Part shown: positions 42,772-51,900 of the stretch, one piece after another
Numbering within the stretch: position 1 is the first letter of the stretch
How the letters are laid out: each line of letters begins with the position of its first letter
Source of the DNA: an uncultured Clostridia bacterium
GTDB lineage: Bacteria > Bacillota > Clostridia > Christensenellales > Borkfalkiaceae
Direction: 5' to 3'
DNA length: 64,000 bases
Assembly (NCBI GenBank): GCA_944327465.1
Contig: CALVHH010000001.1
Location: forward strand, 62,001 to 126,000
Translations under genes and position numbers: made by a program
The notes under the pieces: model-generated
Told to the model about the DNA's origin: nothing
Seen by the model: only the letters and a program-made list of their open reading frames with translations
The model's database searches: none

Positions 42772-42847
42772 GGGAGCTTAGCTCAGTTGGGAGAGCAACT
42801 GCCCTACAAGCAGTGGGTCACAGGTTCGAGCCCTGTAGCTCCCACCA
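42772..42847 (+). tRNA. tRNA-Val (anticodon UAC), with C33
   Basis: Full cloverleaf: acceptor GGGAGCT/AGCTCCC, D-arm GCTC/GAGC, anticodon stem ACTGC/GCAGT, T-arm ACAGG/CCTGT with TTCGAGC, encoded CCA. The anticodon loop is CCTACAA: UAC is correct for Val, but position 33 (42804) is C instead of the near-universal U. Confidence 0.93.
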
Positions 42848-42871
42848 ATAAATAGTGCGTATGAATATCAT

Positions 42872-42946
42872 GCGGGAATGGCTCAGTGGTAGAGCGTCAC
42901 CTTGCCAAGGTGAATGTCGCGGGTTCGAATCTCGTTTCCCGCTCCA
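42872..42946 (+). tRNA. tRNA-Gly (anticodon GCC)
   Basis: Acceptor GCGGGAA/TTCCCGC, anticodon stem TCACC/GGTGA with loop TTGCCAA (GCC), T-loop TTCGAAT, discriminator T, encoded CCA. Confidence 0.95.
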
Positions 42947-43042
42947 CCAATTCAACCGCACTATTTTTTTATTGCAACGCCGCAACAGCAGCCGGATGGC
43001 TTGAGCGGGTGCAGCCTTCACTTTCAAACAAGTGAAGTTCTC

Positions 43043-43117
43043 GGCGCTATAGCCAAGAGGTAAGGCATGGGCCTGCAAAGCCCTGACTCCCCGGTTCAAA
43101 TCCGGGTGGCGCCTCCA
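43043..43117 (+). tRNA. tRNA-Cys (anticodon GCA)
   Basis: Acceptor GGCGCTA/TGGCGCC, anticodon stem TGGGC/GCCCT with loop CTGCAAA (GCA), T-loop TTCAAAT, discriminator T, encoded CCA. The acceptor has one A-T pair at its base as in many Cys tRNAs. Confidence 0.95.
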
Positions 43118-43222
43118 TATCGCCGCAGGGCGGATCCATGACAAGCCGAGAGCACTATGTGCTCACGGCTTTTCTGCTTTTTGCCTCTTGCCGCCGTCGG
43201 ACGGCAGTAAAACAGGAATGCC

Positions 43223-43669
43223 ATGGAAATTATTAAAATAACTCAAAACAGGGAGCGGTATCTCCCCCTGCTGCTGCTCGCCGACGAGCAGTACGACATG
43301 CTTTTAAAATACCTGCACCGCGGCGACATGTACGCCATGCATGAAGGCGGCGCCGCGGTCGCGGTGTGCATAGTCACCGACGAGGGCGGCGGCGCAGCCG
43401 AAATAAAGAATCTTGCCGTCGCGCCCAAGTATCGGCGCACGGGCTGCGGCAGGCGCATGGTCGAGTTCATAAAGGGTGTATGCCGCGGCACGCACTCCCG
43501 CCTGCAGGTCGGCACGGGCGACAGCCCGCTCACCGTGCCATTCTACGAAGCCTGCGGCTTCAGGCGGGCACGGGTGGTAAAGGATTTTTTCACGCAGAAC
43601 TACGACCACCCCATAACCGAAGGCGGAGTGCTGCTAAGGGACATGGTGTATTTTGAACTTGAGCTGTAA
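43223..43669 (+). CDS. GNAT family N-acetyltransferase
   Basis: This 148-aa single-domain GNAT has the acetyl-CoA-binding motif VAPKYRRTGCGRRMVEFIKG (about 70-89) and the C-terminal NPFYEACGF-like VPFYEACGFRRARV. It resembles the YvbK/YjdJ-type stand-alone GNATs of Bacillota. The acceptor substrate is unknown. An ACAGGA SD precedes the ATG. Confidence 0.85.
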   Translation: MEIIKITQNRERYLPLLLLADEQYDMLLKYLHRGDMYAMHEGGAAVAVCIVTDEGGGAAEIKNLAVAPKYRRTGCGRRMVEFIKGVCRGTHSRLQVGTGDSPLTVPFYEACGFRRARVVKDFFTQNYDHPITEGGVLLRDMVYFELEL

Positions 43670-43711
43670 AGCCCCCTGTATATGTTTAGTCAAACGGCGT
43701 GCAAAGCAAAT

Positions 43712-43738
43712 GCCGCCGCGCACTGTGTGCGCGGCGGC
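43712..43738. terminator. Hairpin between convergent GNAT and tsf genes
   Basis: GCCGCCGCGCAC/GTGCGCGGCGGC with a TGT loop; AT-rich flanks on both sides. Confidence 0.7.
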
Positions 43739-43757
43739 TTCATTTATTTGGTGTTTT

Positions 43758-44654
43758 TTAGTTCTTCTTCATTGCGGCGACCTGCTTGGCAACTTCTTCC
43801 GAAAGGTCCTCGCTCTTCTTTTCAATGCCGGAACCCATCTCCCAGCGAACAAAGTGCGCAACCTTGAACTTGTTGCCCACCACCTGCGAAACCTTCAGGC
43901 TGTCGTCCTTTACAAAGGGCTGCTCCATGAGGCAGTTTTCCGAATAGAACTTGCCCATCTTGCCCATTACTATCTTTTCAAGAATGTTCTGGGGCTTGTT
44001 GGCGTTCTTGGGGTCGTTCTGCATCTGAACGAGCATTATTTCCTTTTCCTTTTCAAGCACGGAAGCGGGAACGTCGGCTTCGTTTACGTATCCGGGGTTG
44101 GAAGCGGCTATCTGCAGCGCAATGTCGTGCAGCGTCTCTTCGGAACCTTCGGTAAAGTTTTCGGCCTGGACCATGACGCCCACTTTGCCGCCCATGTGTA
44201 TATAGGTCTCTATCTTGCCGGAGGTGTAAATTTCAAAGCGGCGGATAGATATCTTTTCGCCTATAACTGCGGTGTTGCTCGTTATATATTCCTTTACGGT
44301 CTCGCTGCCTATTTTGCACTCGTTGAGTTCATCAAGGTTTGCGGGCTTGTTTTCTGCAATTACCTTTGCAACGCTGTCCACTATGCCGTGGAACTTTTCG
44401 CCCTTGGATACGAAGTCGGATTCGCAGTTGATTTCAAGCAGCACGCCGCAGTCTGCGCCGATATATGCGCCTACGGCGCCCTCTGCCGCTATTCTCGATT
44501 CCTTCTTCACAGCCTTTGCAATGCCCCTTTCGCGGAGCAGTTCGGCTGCCTTTTCCATATCGCCGTCTGCATCGGTGAGCGCCTTTTTGCAGTCCAGCAT
44601 GCCTGCGCCGCTCTTGTCGCGCAGCGCCATAACGTCCTTTGCGGTGAAAGCCAT
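43758..44654 (-). CDS. tsf: Elongation factor Ts
   Basis: EF-Ts is the nucleotide exchange factor of EF-Tu. The 298-aa protein has the UBA-like N-terminus (KDVMALRDKSGAGMLDCKKALTDADGD), the conserved INCESDFVSK segment and two dimerisation-core repeats. It follows rpsB after 57 bp as in most bacteria; pyrH and frr do not follow. Confidence 0.97.
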   Translation of the reverse strand: MAFTAKDVMALRDKSGAGMLDCKKALTDADGDMEKAAELLRERGIAKAVKKESRIAAEGAVGAYIGADCGVLLEINCESDFVSKGEKFHGIVDSVAKVIAENKPANLDELNECKIGSETVKEYITSNTAVIGEKISIRRFEIYTSGKIETYIHMGGKVGVMVQAENFTEGSEETLHDIALQIAASNPGYVNEADVPASVLEKEKEIMLVQMQNDPKNANKPQNILEKIVMGKMGKFYSENCLMEQPFVKDDSLKVSQVVGNKFKVAHFVRWEMGSGIEKKSEDLSEEVAKQVAAMKKN

Positions 44655-44710
44655 GTTAATACCTCTCAGTTTATTGATTTTATTAAAACAAGTTATGCGT
44701 CTTCAAAAAA

Positions 44711-45502
44711 TTATTCTGCGGACTGCACTTCTTCAGCCTCGGCAACTTCCTCTATGGATTGGGGCTGAGCAAGCTGTTCTTCGGCTTTTTCTTCAAGCGC
44801 ACCCTCGGCTACGGGGGTCTCGCCCTGGTTTGCCTCTATAACGGCGTTGGCTATGACGCCGGAAATGAGCTTGATGGCGCGTATCGCGTCGTCGTTGCCG
44901 GGGATGACGTAGTCGATGAGGTCGGGGTCGCAGTTGGTATCGGTAATCGCAATGACGGGAATGCCCAGCTTGCGCGCTTCGGATACGGCTATGTCCTCGT
45001 TATGGGGGTCAACAATGAACATTGCGCCGGGCATCTTGTTCATATCCTTTATGCCGCCCAGGTTGGTCTGCAGCTTGTTCATCTCTTCCTTGAGCTTGGC
45101 AACTTCCTTTTTGGGCAGAAGGTCGAACTCGCCGCTCTCTTCCATCTTTTCAAGCTTGACCATTCTGTCTATCCTCGAGCGTATGGTCTTAAAGTTGGTC
45201 AGCGTGCCGCCCAGCCAGCGCGAATTTACATAGAACATGCCGCAGCGCTCTGCCTCTTCCTTGATCGCCTCCTGCGCCTGCTTTTTGGTGCCGACGAAGA
45301 GTATGGACTTGCCCTCCTTTACCGTTTCGACGACGAACTTGTAAGCCTCTTCGATGAGTCCTACGGTGAGCTGAAGGTCGATGATGTGGATATCGTTGCG
45401 TGCCGCATAGATATACTTGCTCATCTTGGGATTCCACTTTCTGGTCTGATGGCCGAAGTGAACGCCCGCTTCGAGGAGCTGCTTCATAGTGATAACTGCC
45501 AT
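44711..45502 (-). CDS. rpsB: 30S ribosomal protein S2
   Basis: The 263-aa protein has [49 protein letters not shown] and [19 protein letters not shown], all diagnostic of uS2. A GGAGGAATT SD supports the ATG at 45502. The C-terminal 30 residues are an acidic extension ([20 protein letters not shown]). Confidence 0.97.
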   Translation of the reverse strand: MAVITMKQLLEAGVHFGHQTRKWNPKMSKYIYAARNDIHIIDLQLTVGLIEEAYKFVVETVKEGKSILFVGTKKQAQEAIKEEAERCGMFYVNSRWLGGTLTNFKTIRSRIDRMVKLEKMEESGEFDLLPKKEVAKLKEEMNKLQTNLGGIKDMNKMPGAMFIVDPHNEDIAVSEARKLGIPVIAITDTNCDPDLIDYVIPGNDDAIRAIKLISGVIANAVIEANQGETPVAEGALEEKAEEQLAQPQSIEEVAEAEEVQSAE

Positions 45503-45622
45503 TTTAATTCCTCCGTTTTTCCTCCCCGCAAGCACAGTTTGTATGACGATTATTGCGGAATTGAAAAAATTTTTCCGCCACGGGTCGCCTGCCTTACGGG
45601 TGTGAATTTTTACAGCCATGAT

Positions 45623-45651
45623 ATTTTATCAAAAAAAATGCGCGTTGTAAA
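45623..45651 (-). promoter_or_regulatory. Promoter of rpsB-tsf with long leader
   Basis: Minus strand: TTTACA, 17 bp, TAAAAT, giving a leader of about 115 nt before rpsB. Such a leader could host autoregulation by S2, but no known motif is recognised. Confidence 0.7.
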
Positions 45652-45700
45652 GCGATTGCGCGGCATTTTGCCCGATTTTATGCCCATTTTTATGCAAAAA

Positions 45701-45747
45701 CGCCGCGGAGGGCGCACCCCGAAAAAGGGGTGCGCCCTCCGCGGCGC
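45701..45747. terminator. Long terminator hairpin downstream of 45.8-kb lipoprotein
   Basis: A 20-bp stem (CGCCGCGGAGGGCGCACCCC and its complement) with a GAAAAA loop, followed on the minus strand by TTTTTGCAT. Confidence 0.85.
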
Positions 45748-45756
45748 AAAAGCGCC

Positions 45757-46158
45757 TTACGCCATGGCGTACGTCATCACAATGTGTCCGCCCGGTCCCT
45801 GCATGGTAGTGGTCAGCATGTCGCCCGATATTTCAAACACCCTGCCGAACTCGTTCTCGCCCGGGGCGTCTATCTTCAGCGTGTCCTCCTCTATGGCATA
45901 CGCATACGTCTCGCCGCCCATCTCCACGGTGCCGTCGTCCGAAAACACCATTTTAACGTCGTAATATATCGTGCGGTTGGACTGCACCAGCAGGTCCAGC
46001 ACCTGCTTCTGTCCCTCTTCGGCATCGTCGTCGTACACTGCCTGTATGTCGCTGAAGATATACTTTTTGCCCGAAAGCCTGTCGCCGCAGCCCGCAAACG
46101 CCAGCGCGAGCAGCACGGCAGCCATGACCGAACAAACGATTGTAACAAATTTTTTCAT
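45757..46158 (-). CDS. Small lipoprotein, hypothetical
   Basis: This 133-aa protein has a lipoprotein signal peptide (lipobox LAFAGC, Cys at about 24) and a beta-rich domain (KKYIFSDIQAVYDDD, IYYDVKMVFSDDGTVEMGGETYAY, VFEISGDMLTTTMQGPGGHIVMTY) like small lipocalin-type lipoproteins. It may be a distant relative of the next lipoprotein. Function unknown. Confidence 0.75.
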   Translation of the reverse strand: MKKFVTIVCSVMAAVLLALAFAGCGDRLSGKKYIFSDIQAVYDDDAEEGQKQVLDLLVQSNRTIYYDVKMVFSDDGTVEMGGETYAYAIEEDTLKIDAPGENEFGRVFEISGDMLTTTMQGPGGHIVMTYAMA

Positions 46159-46257
46159 GTCATGCTCCCTTAAAGCGGCGGCGCGAGCGCACCGCCAAAG
46201 TGCGATAATTATACATCATTGCGCGGCGCTTGTCAATTATCGGCGGGCGCCGAACAA

Positions 46258-46293
46258 TAAAAAAGCGCGGCGGGCGTCTGCCGCCCGCCGCGC
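46258..46293 (-). terminator. Intrinsic terminator of the 46.3-kb lipoprotein gene
   Basis: GCGCGGCGGGCG/CGCCCGCCGCGC stem followed by six Ts on the minus strand. Confidence 0.85.
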
Positions 46294-46309
46294 ACCGCCC
46301 TGCGGCGCG

Positions 46310-46723
46310 TCATTGCTTTGTAAAAGTTATCGAAGCCGACATGCCTTCTACGTCCGATGAAAGTATAAAATTTTTGCCGTCCAGCTTGCCGCTCTGCGAT
46401 ACGCCGCTGTCGTCCGTCAGCGTCACGGTGCTGCCTTCTGCGCTCCATTCGCCCTCGGTCACGTCGGTGCTGCCGCCAAAATTTACGCTCATCGTCCAGG
46501 TGTTGTCGTCCTTGAGTTCGAGCACGAACGCGTCCTCGGTAATGGTCATACCCATAAACGCTTCGCCTGCGGTGACTGAAACTTTCATGCCGCCCATATC
46601 CACTTCCATCGACGAAAACTTGTATGTACCCGTCGCGTTGCCGCACGCGGCAAAGCTTATAGCCAGCACTACCGTCGCTATCGCCGCACACAGTGCGGTG
46701 AACATTTTGTGTATTCTTTTCAT
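46310..46723 (-). CDS. Small lipoprotein, hypothetical (lipocalin-like)
   Basis: This 137-aa protein has a signal peptide with lipobox SFAAC (Cys at about 27) and a domain with GTYKFSSMEVDMGG, NTWTMSVNFGG, GEWSAEGSTVTLTD and FILSSDVEGM, resembling a Lipocalin_5-like pattern in clostridial lipoproteins. The AAGGAG SD supports the ATG at 46723. It has its own promoter and terminator. Confidence 0.78.
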   Translation of the reverse strand: MKRIHKMFTALCAAIATVVLAISFAACGNATGTYKFSSMEVDMGGMKVSVTAGEAFMGMTITEDAFVLELKDDNTWTMSVNFGGSTDVTEGEWSAEGSTVTLTDDSGVSQSGKLDGKNFILSSDVEGMSASITFTKQ

Positions 46724-46781
46724 AAACTTCTCCTTTGCGGTCGCCCGCATAAATTGTTCGGGTCGCCCGACCCTCAAAGAT

Positions 46782-46810
46782 ATTATACACAATGTTTCAT
46801 AATTTGTCAA
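46782..46810 (-). promoter_or_regulatory. Perfect consensus promoter of 46.3-kb lipoprotein
   Basis: Minus strand: TTGACA, 17 bp, TATAAT, about 50 nt of leader. Confidence 0.85.
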
Positions 46811-46842
46811 TGGCTGACAAAAAATTTGTCTATTTTAAAAAA

Positions 46843-46874
46843 TACGCGGCGCGGACGTCCCGTCCGCGCCGCAC
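46843..46874 (-). terminator. Intrinsic terminator of DUF1292/ruvX operon
   Basis: GCGGCGCGGACG/CGTCCGCGCCGC stem followed on the minus strand by GTATTTTTT. Confidence 0.85.
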
Positions 46875-46881
46875 ATGCGCA

Positions 46882-47169
46882 TCAGTTGCTTTCTTCCTCT
46901 TCCGTTTCGCTCTGGTAGAATTCAAACACTTCCTCCAGCAGCGCCTCGTCCTCTATGGGTTCCAGCGTCTCTTCTGCCTCGTTGTAGCGGAATATTACCA
47001 CTTCGTCCTCGGCTATCTCCTCGTTGGGCTCGGCGGCGAGCAGCAGCGTGTACTTCTGCCCCTTGTATTCGGTCACGTCCAGCAGTCTGAAGTTGATTAT
47101 GTTTCCTTCGTCGTCAATAAGCTCTATCAGCTCTTCGCCCTCTTCGTTGATGTTCTGTTCGTCCTTCAT
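46882..47169 (-). CDS. yrzB: DUF1292 protein (YrzB-like)
   Basis: This very acidic 95-aa protein has IELIDDEGNIINFRLLDVTEYKGQKYTLLLAAEP, typical of DUF1292. As in Bacillus it follows yrrK (ruvX-like) and touches it (the stop of one overlaps the start of the other). Function is unknown. Confidence 0.9.
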   Translation of the reverse strand: MKDEQNINEEGEELIELIDDEGNIINFRLLDVTEYKGQKYTLLLAAEPNEEIAEDEVVIFRYNEAEETLEPIEDEALLEEVFEFYQSETEEEESN

Positions 47170-47606
47170 TATCCGTTCTCCTGTCCTTTTGCTTTATTTA
47201 TTTTATTCAGATATCCGTCAAGAATGTTGGCTGCGGCAAGGGCGTCCACGTAATTTTTGCGTTTTTCGCGCCGCATGCCCTCGGAAATGAGCACTTCGTG
47301 CGCCATCATCGTCGTGAACCGCTCGTCCTCGCATATCACGGGTATATCCACCGCCTCCTTCAACGCGGCAATGAACGCCGCCGTCTTGTGCGTCTGCACG
47401 CCCTCGGAGCCGTCAAAGTTTACGGGCAGCCCGCATATTATCGCGGTGGCGCCCTTCTGCGCGGCTATCTGCGCGAGCGCGGCTACGTCGGCTTTGAATC
47501 CCCTGCGGAAATAGGTCTGCGAAGGCAGCGCGTACGTATTGAACGGGTCGGAAACCGCCACGCCTATGCGCTTGTCGCCTATATCGAATGCAACATATCT
47601 TTCCAT
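47169..47606 (-). CDS. yrrK: Putative pre-16S rRNA nuclease YqgF/RuvX (YrrK)
   Basis: YqgF is an RNase H-fold nuclease linked to 16S rRNA 5' maturation. The 145-aa protein has YVAFDIGDKRIGVAVSDP (first catalytic Asp), IICGLPVNFDGSEG, CEDERFTTMMAHEVL (Glu) and YVDALAAANILDGYL (Asp). I chose the ATG at 47606, with AGGA upstream; the longer frame is repeat-like and without homology. alaS and IreB, which often precede, are absent. Confidence 0.92.
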   Translation of the reverse strand: MERYVAFDIGDKRIGVAVSDPFNTYALPSQTYFRRGFKADVAALAQIAAQKGATAIICGLPVNFDGSEGVQTHKTAAFIAALKEAVDIPVICEDERFTTMMAHEVLISEGMRREKRKNYVDALAAANILDGYLNKINKAKGQENG

Positions 47607-47803
47607 ATCCTGAAAGAAGTATACCACACCCCGCCCGCCGCCGTCAATAAAAATCAGCCCAAAGCCTGCGGCGGCGGCACGCCCGCGTGCCGCCGCCCCA
47701 TAAAAAAGCGCCGCAAACCGACAATTTGCGACGCCTTCCGCCATTTATCCCGCGCATTTTAAGCGCAGCATAAAAGTAGGATAGAGCAAAAAGGAGAAAC
47801 ATC
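47607..47803. other. Intergenic gap with GC-rich hairpin
   Basis: Between the divergent yrrK and the 47.8-kb gene lies a GGCGGCGGCACGC/GCGTGCCGCCGCC hairpin (about 47671-47698). No gene or clear promoter is seen. Confidence 0.35.
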
Positions 47804-48253
47804 ATGCATCTTTCAAAACTGTATTCCCTCCCCGTCGAGCGCGTGGACGGCAGGCGGCGGGGCTATGTGCTTTCGGCGATATGTTCGGGCGGCGCCATAG
47901 CCGCGCTGTTCTGCGCCGACGAAAACGAGCGCGAATTTTACGTCGTCCCCCAAGATATCGTGCGCACGTCCGACTGCATACTCTACCGCGCCGAAAGCAG
48001 GCAAAAGGTGCGCGGCACGGCGCTCAGGCTCAACCTGCCCGCCTACGACTGCCGCGGCAGATTTTTGGGCCATGCCGAGGACTACACCGTAAAAAAATTT
48101 GTGCTCGGCAGCTGCCTGATATCGGGCAGGAGCTATTCCGTCCGCAGGCTGAGCATAGGCGACGCCGTCATCGTCGGCTGCCGCGACGGCGCGGCAGCCG
48201 CAATTGCCGCCAAGGACATGTTCCTGCAGGCGGTGGTGGGCGGGACTCAGTAG
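47804..48253 (+). CDS. PRC-barrel-like protein, hypothetical
   Basis: This 149-aa protein appears to have two beta-barrel-like repeats (YSLPVERVDGRRRGYVLSAICSGG ... FYVVPQDIV, and LNLPAYDCRGRFLGHAEDYTVKK ... LSIGDAVIV), in the style of PRC-barrel proteins such as YlmC/YmxH. The assignment is tentative. AAAGGAG supports the start. Its end overlaps the convergent membrane-protein gene by 7 bp. Confidence 0.55.
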   Translation: MHLSKLYSLPVERVDGRRRGYVLSAICSGGAIAALFCADENEREFYVVPQDIVRTSDCILYRAESRQKVRGTALRLNLPAYDCRGRFLGHAEDYTVKKFVLGSCLISGRSYSVRRLSIGDAVIVGCRDGAAAAIAAKDMFLQAVVGGTQ

Positions 48254-48852
48254 CCGTACCTCGCCATCAGCTTTATCAGCGAGGCAAAGTCGGCGTTGAC
48301 CGCCTCGCCCTCGGCGGGCGACATCGCTCCCCCCGCCTGCAAGGACGCAAGCGCCCTCTTTATGCGCTCCAGCTCCTCCCTGTCCGCCCGCGAAAGCTCC
48401 TTCAAAAGCAGCTTGTCGGCTATCGACAGCGCGTGCTCCAGCTTGACGCCGCTCTTGGCGGCGGGCAGGTCCGCCCCCCGCTTTGCGGGTCGGGGCGGAG
48501 CGTATGAAGGCTTCGCCTGCCAGGGGATCACCGCGGGGCGCGGTCGGGTGAGCGCGCACAGCGCGCCGTACATAAGGTATCCCGCCAGCCAGAACACCGC
48601 CGTCCAGAACAGCGCCTGCTCTGTGTCCGCGCCCGTCAGCATCACTGCCATAAAGAGCGCGGTAAACGCGTTTACAAAGTGCATGAGCGGCCGCTTGTCC
48701 ATCGCCCTCACCCTGCGCGACAGCGCGCACAGCGCCGCGAACAGCGCCATGCACCCGCCGAATGCGCCCAGCGCGGCGGCAACCAGCCCCGCAAAAGACA
48801 GTTCCGAAATCGCACGGAGCGCCCTTTCAATAAAATCGTGTACGATATCCAT
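48247..48852 (-). CDS. Hypothetical membrane protein
   Basis: This 201-aa protein has an amphipathic start and three hydrophobic segments (about 18-42, 58-75, 80-102), then a cytosolic helical tail (about 130-200, KLEHALSIADKLLLKELSRADREELERIKRAL). I recognise no family. The ATG at 48852 is 9 nt after a TATAAT box and lacks an SD. Confidence 0.55.
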   Translation of the reverse strand: MDIVHDFIERALRAISELSFAGLVAAALGAFGGCMALFAALCALSRRVRAMDKRPLMHFVNAFTALFMAVMLTGADTEQALFWTAVFWLAGYLMYGALCALTRPRPAVIPWQAKPSYAPPRPAKRGADLPAAKSGVKLEHALSIADKLLLKELSRADREELERIKRALASLQAGGAMSPAEGEAVNADFASLIKLMARYGY

Positions 48853-48861
48853 AGTAATGAA

Positions 48862-48899
48862 ATTATATCCCCCTTGAAGTAAAATAAGGGGGATATAAT
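48862..48899. repeat. Inverted repeat carrying opposed TATAAT boxes
   Basis: ATTATATCCCCCTT and AAGGGGGATATAAT form a perfect 14-bp inverted repeat around GAAGTAAAAT. It lies after the addA stop and could terminate addA, while its minus-strand TATAAT (48862-48867) serves as the -10 box of the membrane-protein gene. Confidence 0.7.
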
Positions 48900-48916
48900 G
48901 TCGCAATCGGGCGTAT

Positions 48917-51900
48917 TTACAGGTAAAACTCCCGCCGTCTCTTCAGATCCACCAGGCAGACGGCTATCGTGCTCTCGTCCACGCCCTCTATCATCCCCAC
49001 CGCCTTTTTGTACAGTTCAAGCTGCCGCGTATACTTTTTGAGCATCGCCTCCTGCGGCATGCTCACGTACTTGTAGTCTACTATCGTCAGACCTTCGCGG
49101 CTCTCCGCCAGCAGGTCTATGGCGCCCTGCACCAGCACCTTGTCCGTCGCGGCGGTATCCAGCACGTCGCGGGCGGGCAGGGCGCACAGGAACTCCCTCT
49201 CGCGGAATATCCTTGCCCCCGCCAGCCGCGCAAACACGGGCATGGCGAGTATGCCTGCAAGCCTGTCCGCAGAGAGCATGTCCCGCTGCTCGGGGCTCAG
49301 CTTTCCCCCGGCGGTCAGCCTGTCCAGTTCGCGCAGTATGCCCTCTTCGTCCCGCACGGTCAGGTCGCACAGCTCAAGATAGCGGTGGTATGCGGTGCCC
49401 GCCTCCCTGCCTCCGGGCTCCTCGTCCCCGTACTCGTCGTCGAACAGATAGTGCGCGGCGTACGCCTCGGGTTGGGTGCGCTCGCTCTCGCGCATGAGCT
49501 GCGAAGCCGAAGTCTTTACGGGCAGCTCCACGCTGACGGCGTGGGGATATTGCCTGCCGAACAGCTCGTCGACGCCCGCGGCGGCGCCCTTTGCCGAAAT
49601 TATCGGCGGCGTCCGGACGGCGTCTTCGAAGTCCTTTGGCGCTTCGGCGTATTCGGGCGAATATTTTGTCACGTCGAACATCTTTGCGTAGCAGTCCGCC
49701 TCGTACCACGCGGCGGGGTCGTAGGCGGGCGGCTCGCCGCACAGAACATACAGGTTGCACATCGCCCGCGTGCACGCCACGTAGAACAGGTTGAGCTCGT
49801 TCTTTATCTCCTCGCGGCGGGCGCGGCGCAGGCACAGCTCGCGCAGCACGTTGGAGCGCACCAGCTTGTTCTCCCTGTCGAACGTGCGCGGGCAGAAGGC
49901 GTACTCGTCGTCGAACGGCATCTCTTCGAGCTCCTCCTTGCGGAAGCGGCGGGCTATGTCCGCCACTATCACTACGGGGAACTCCAGCCCCTTTGAAGAG
50001 TGCATCGTCATCACCTTTATGCTGTCCGCCGAAGACCGCGGCGCCGCCTTTATGCTGCTGCCCGCGCACTTTATTCGCGTTAAAAAGGCGTTTAATTGCA
50101 GTTCGCCCGTGCCCGTGAATGCCTCCTGCTTCAGCCTGCGCACGGCGGCAAGCTTTGCGCCGCCGTCCGCGGCGTACCTCGCCGCCAGCCCTGTGTCAGA
50201 AAGTATCCTGTCGATCAGCGCCGCCGCGCCCAGAATGTCCGAAAGCCTGCGGTATGCGTTTATCTTTGCAAAGAACGCCCCCGCCTTGGCGGCGGTGTCG
50301 TCGCGCATGTACTTGTAATACGCCACCAGGCAGTCGCGGAACGTCATGCCGGGCGCGCCGTTCTGCGCTATCCTTATCCTTGCGAGCTCGTCGTGCGTAA
50401 ATCCGCCGACGGGCGATAGCATGGCTGTGGTCAGCGGTATGTCCTGCTGGCAGTTGTCTATCAGCGAAAGTATGTCCAAGAGCTGTTTTATTTCGGGTCT
50501 GTTCAAAAGGTTGCCGTCGCCCGCGCCATCCACGCCGTAGCCGGCGTCTGTCAGAGCCCGCACTATCCCAAGCGTGCTGTCGCCGGCGTTTTTGCGCGTA
50601 AGTATGCATATATCCCCGGGCTGAGTGTCCACCATGCACCCCTTTTCGGGCGAATAGTGCCTGCCCGAAAGTTCGCGGCGCACTATTTCGAGCACCGCCA
50701 GCCCCTCGCGGGTATGGCCCGCCTTGCCGCCGCCGTGATCAAGCACCGAATACACCCCCTCGGCGGCGGGGGCGCGCCGCTCGTCTTTGCCGAATACTAC
50801 AATGCCCGCTCTGCCGTAGCCTTCGGGGAACTTGCCGCCGCGGTGCATAACGCCGTCGGCGGCGTAGTCTATGCCGCAGGACAGCGGCGTCATTATGTCG
50901 CCGAACAGCCTGTTGACAAAGCCGAGCACGCCGTCGGAAGAGCGGAAGTTTACCGAAAGTTTCTTTGCTCCCCGCTCAAGCAGCATGTCGGCATACTTCT
51001 GCGAAAAGAATACCGACTTCGAGCCCCTGAACCCGTATATCGCCTGCTTTACGTCGCCTACGGTGAATACGTCGGCGGCGCCGACGAGGGTGAGTATGCG
51101 CTCCTGCACGGGGTTGACGTCCTGATATTCGTCGACGAACACGTGCCTGTACCGCTCGTTCACGCCCCTTTTTATGTTTTCGTCGGCAAGCAGTTTTAGC
51201 GTAATGTGCTCCAGGTCGGGGCAGTCCAGCTTGTTCTCTTCGCGCTTTACGGCGGTATACTGCTCGTCGAACAGCAGTACCAGCCGCGAAAACGCCGCCG
51301 CCAGCTTTCCGCACTCAATAAACGCTGCGTACTCCGTCTGCCTGTCGGCAATGTCGCCGCGCAGCCTGTCGTACCTGTCCTTCAGCTTCTTGCGGTAGGC
51401 GTCGAACTGCGCCGCGGCTGCCTTTTCGCCGTCGTCCTTTGCGGTCGGGCGCCTGACGGGCGAAAGGGGGGGCAGGGGCGCAAATATATCCGTCTCCGCC
51501 GCCTGCGCCAGCGCGGCGCGTATGCCTTCGGCTACGGCGTCCAGCTTTTGCGCGTATGCGGGCGGCGCGTCGAGCGCGGCGTAAAACTGGTCGAACGCCG
51601 CCGCCAGCGCGGCGCACTTGCGCGAAGTGAACGCCGCCAGCGCGGCGCACACCCTGTCAAAGCCCTCGCGGCAGAACACCGAGGGCGAATTTTTGAGCAT
51701 TTGCTCGTAGCCCGCGGTGTTTCGCGCCTTTTCAAGCGCTTCGGCTATCAGTTTGCGCACGCCTGCGTCTGTGCGCTTGCGGCGCAGCCTGTCCAGCACG
51801 AATATCAGGTCGCCGTCCTCTTCGGCGTACAGCCTGTCGAACAGCTCGTCCATCGCCCGCTCCTTCAGCTCGGCGAGCTTTGCTTCGTCCACGACTATCT

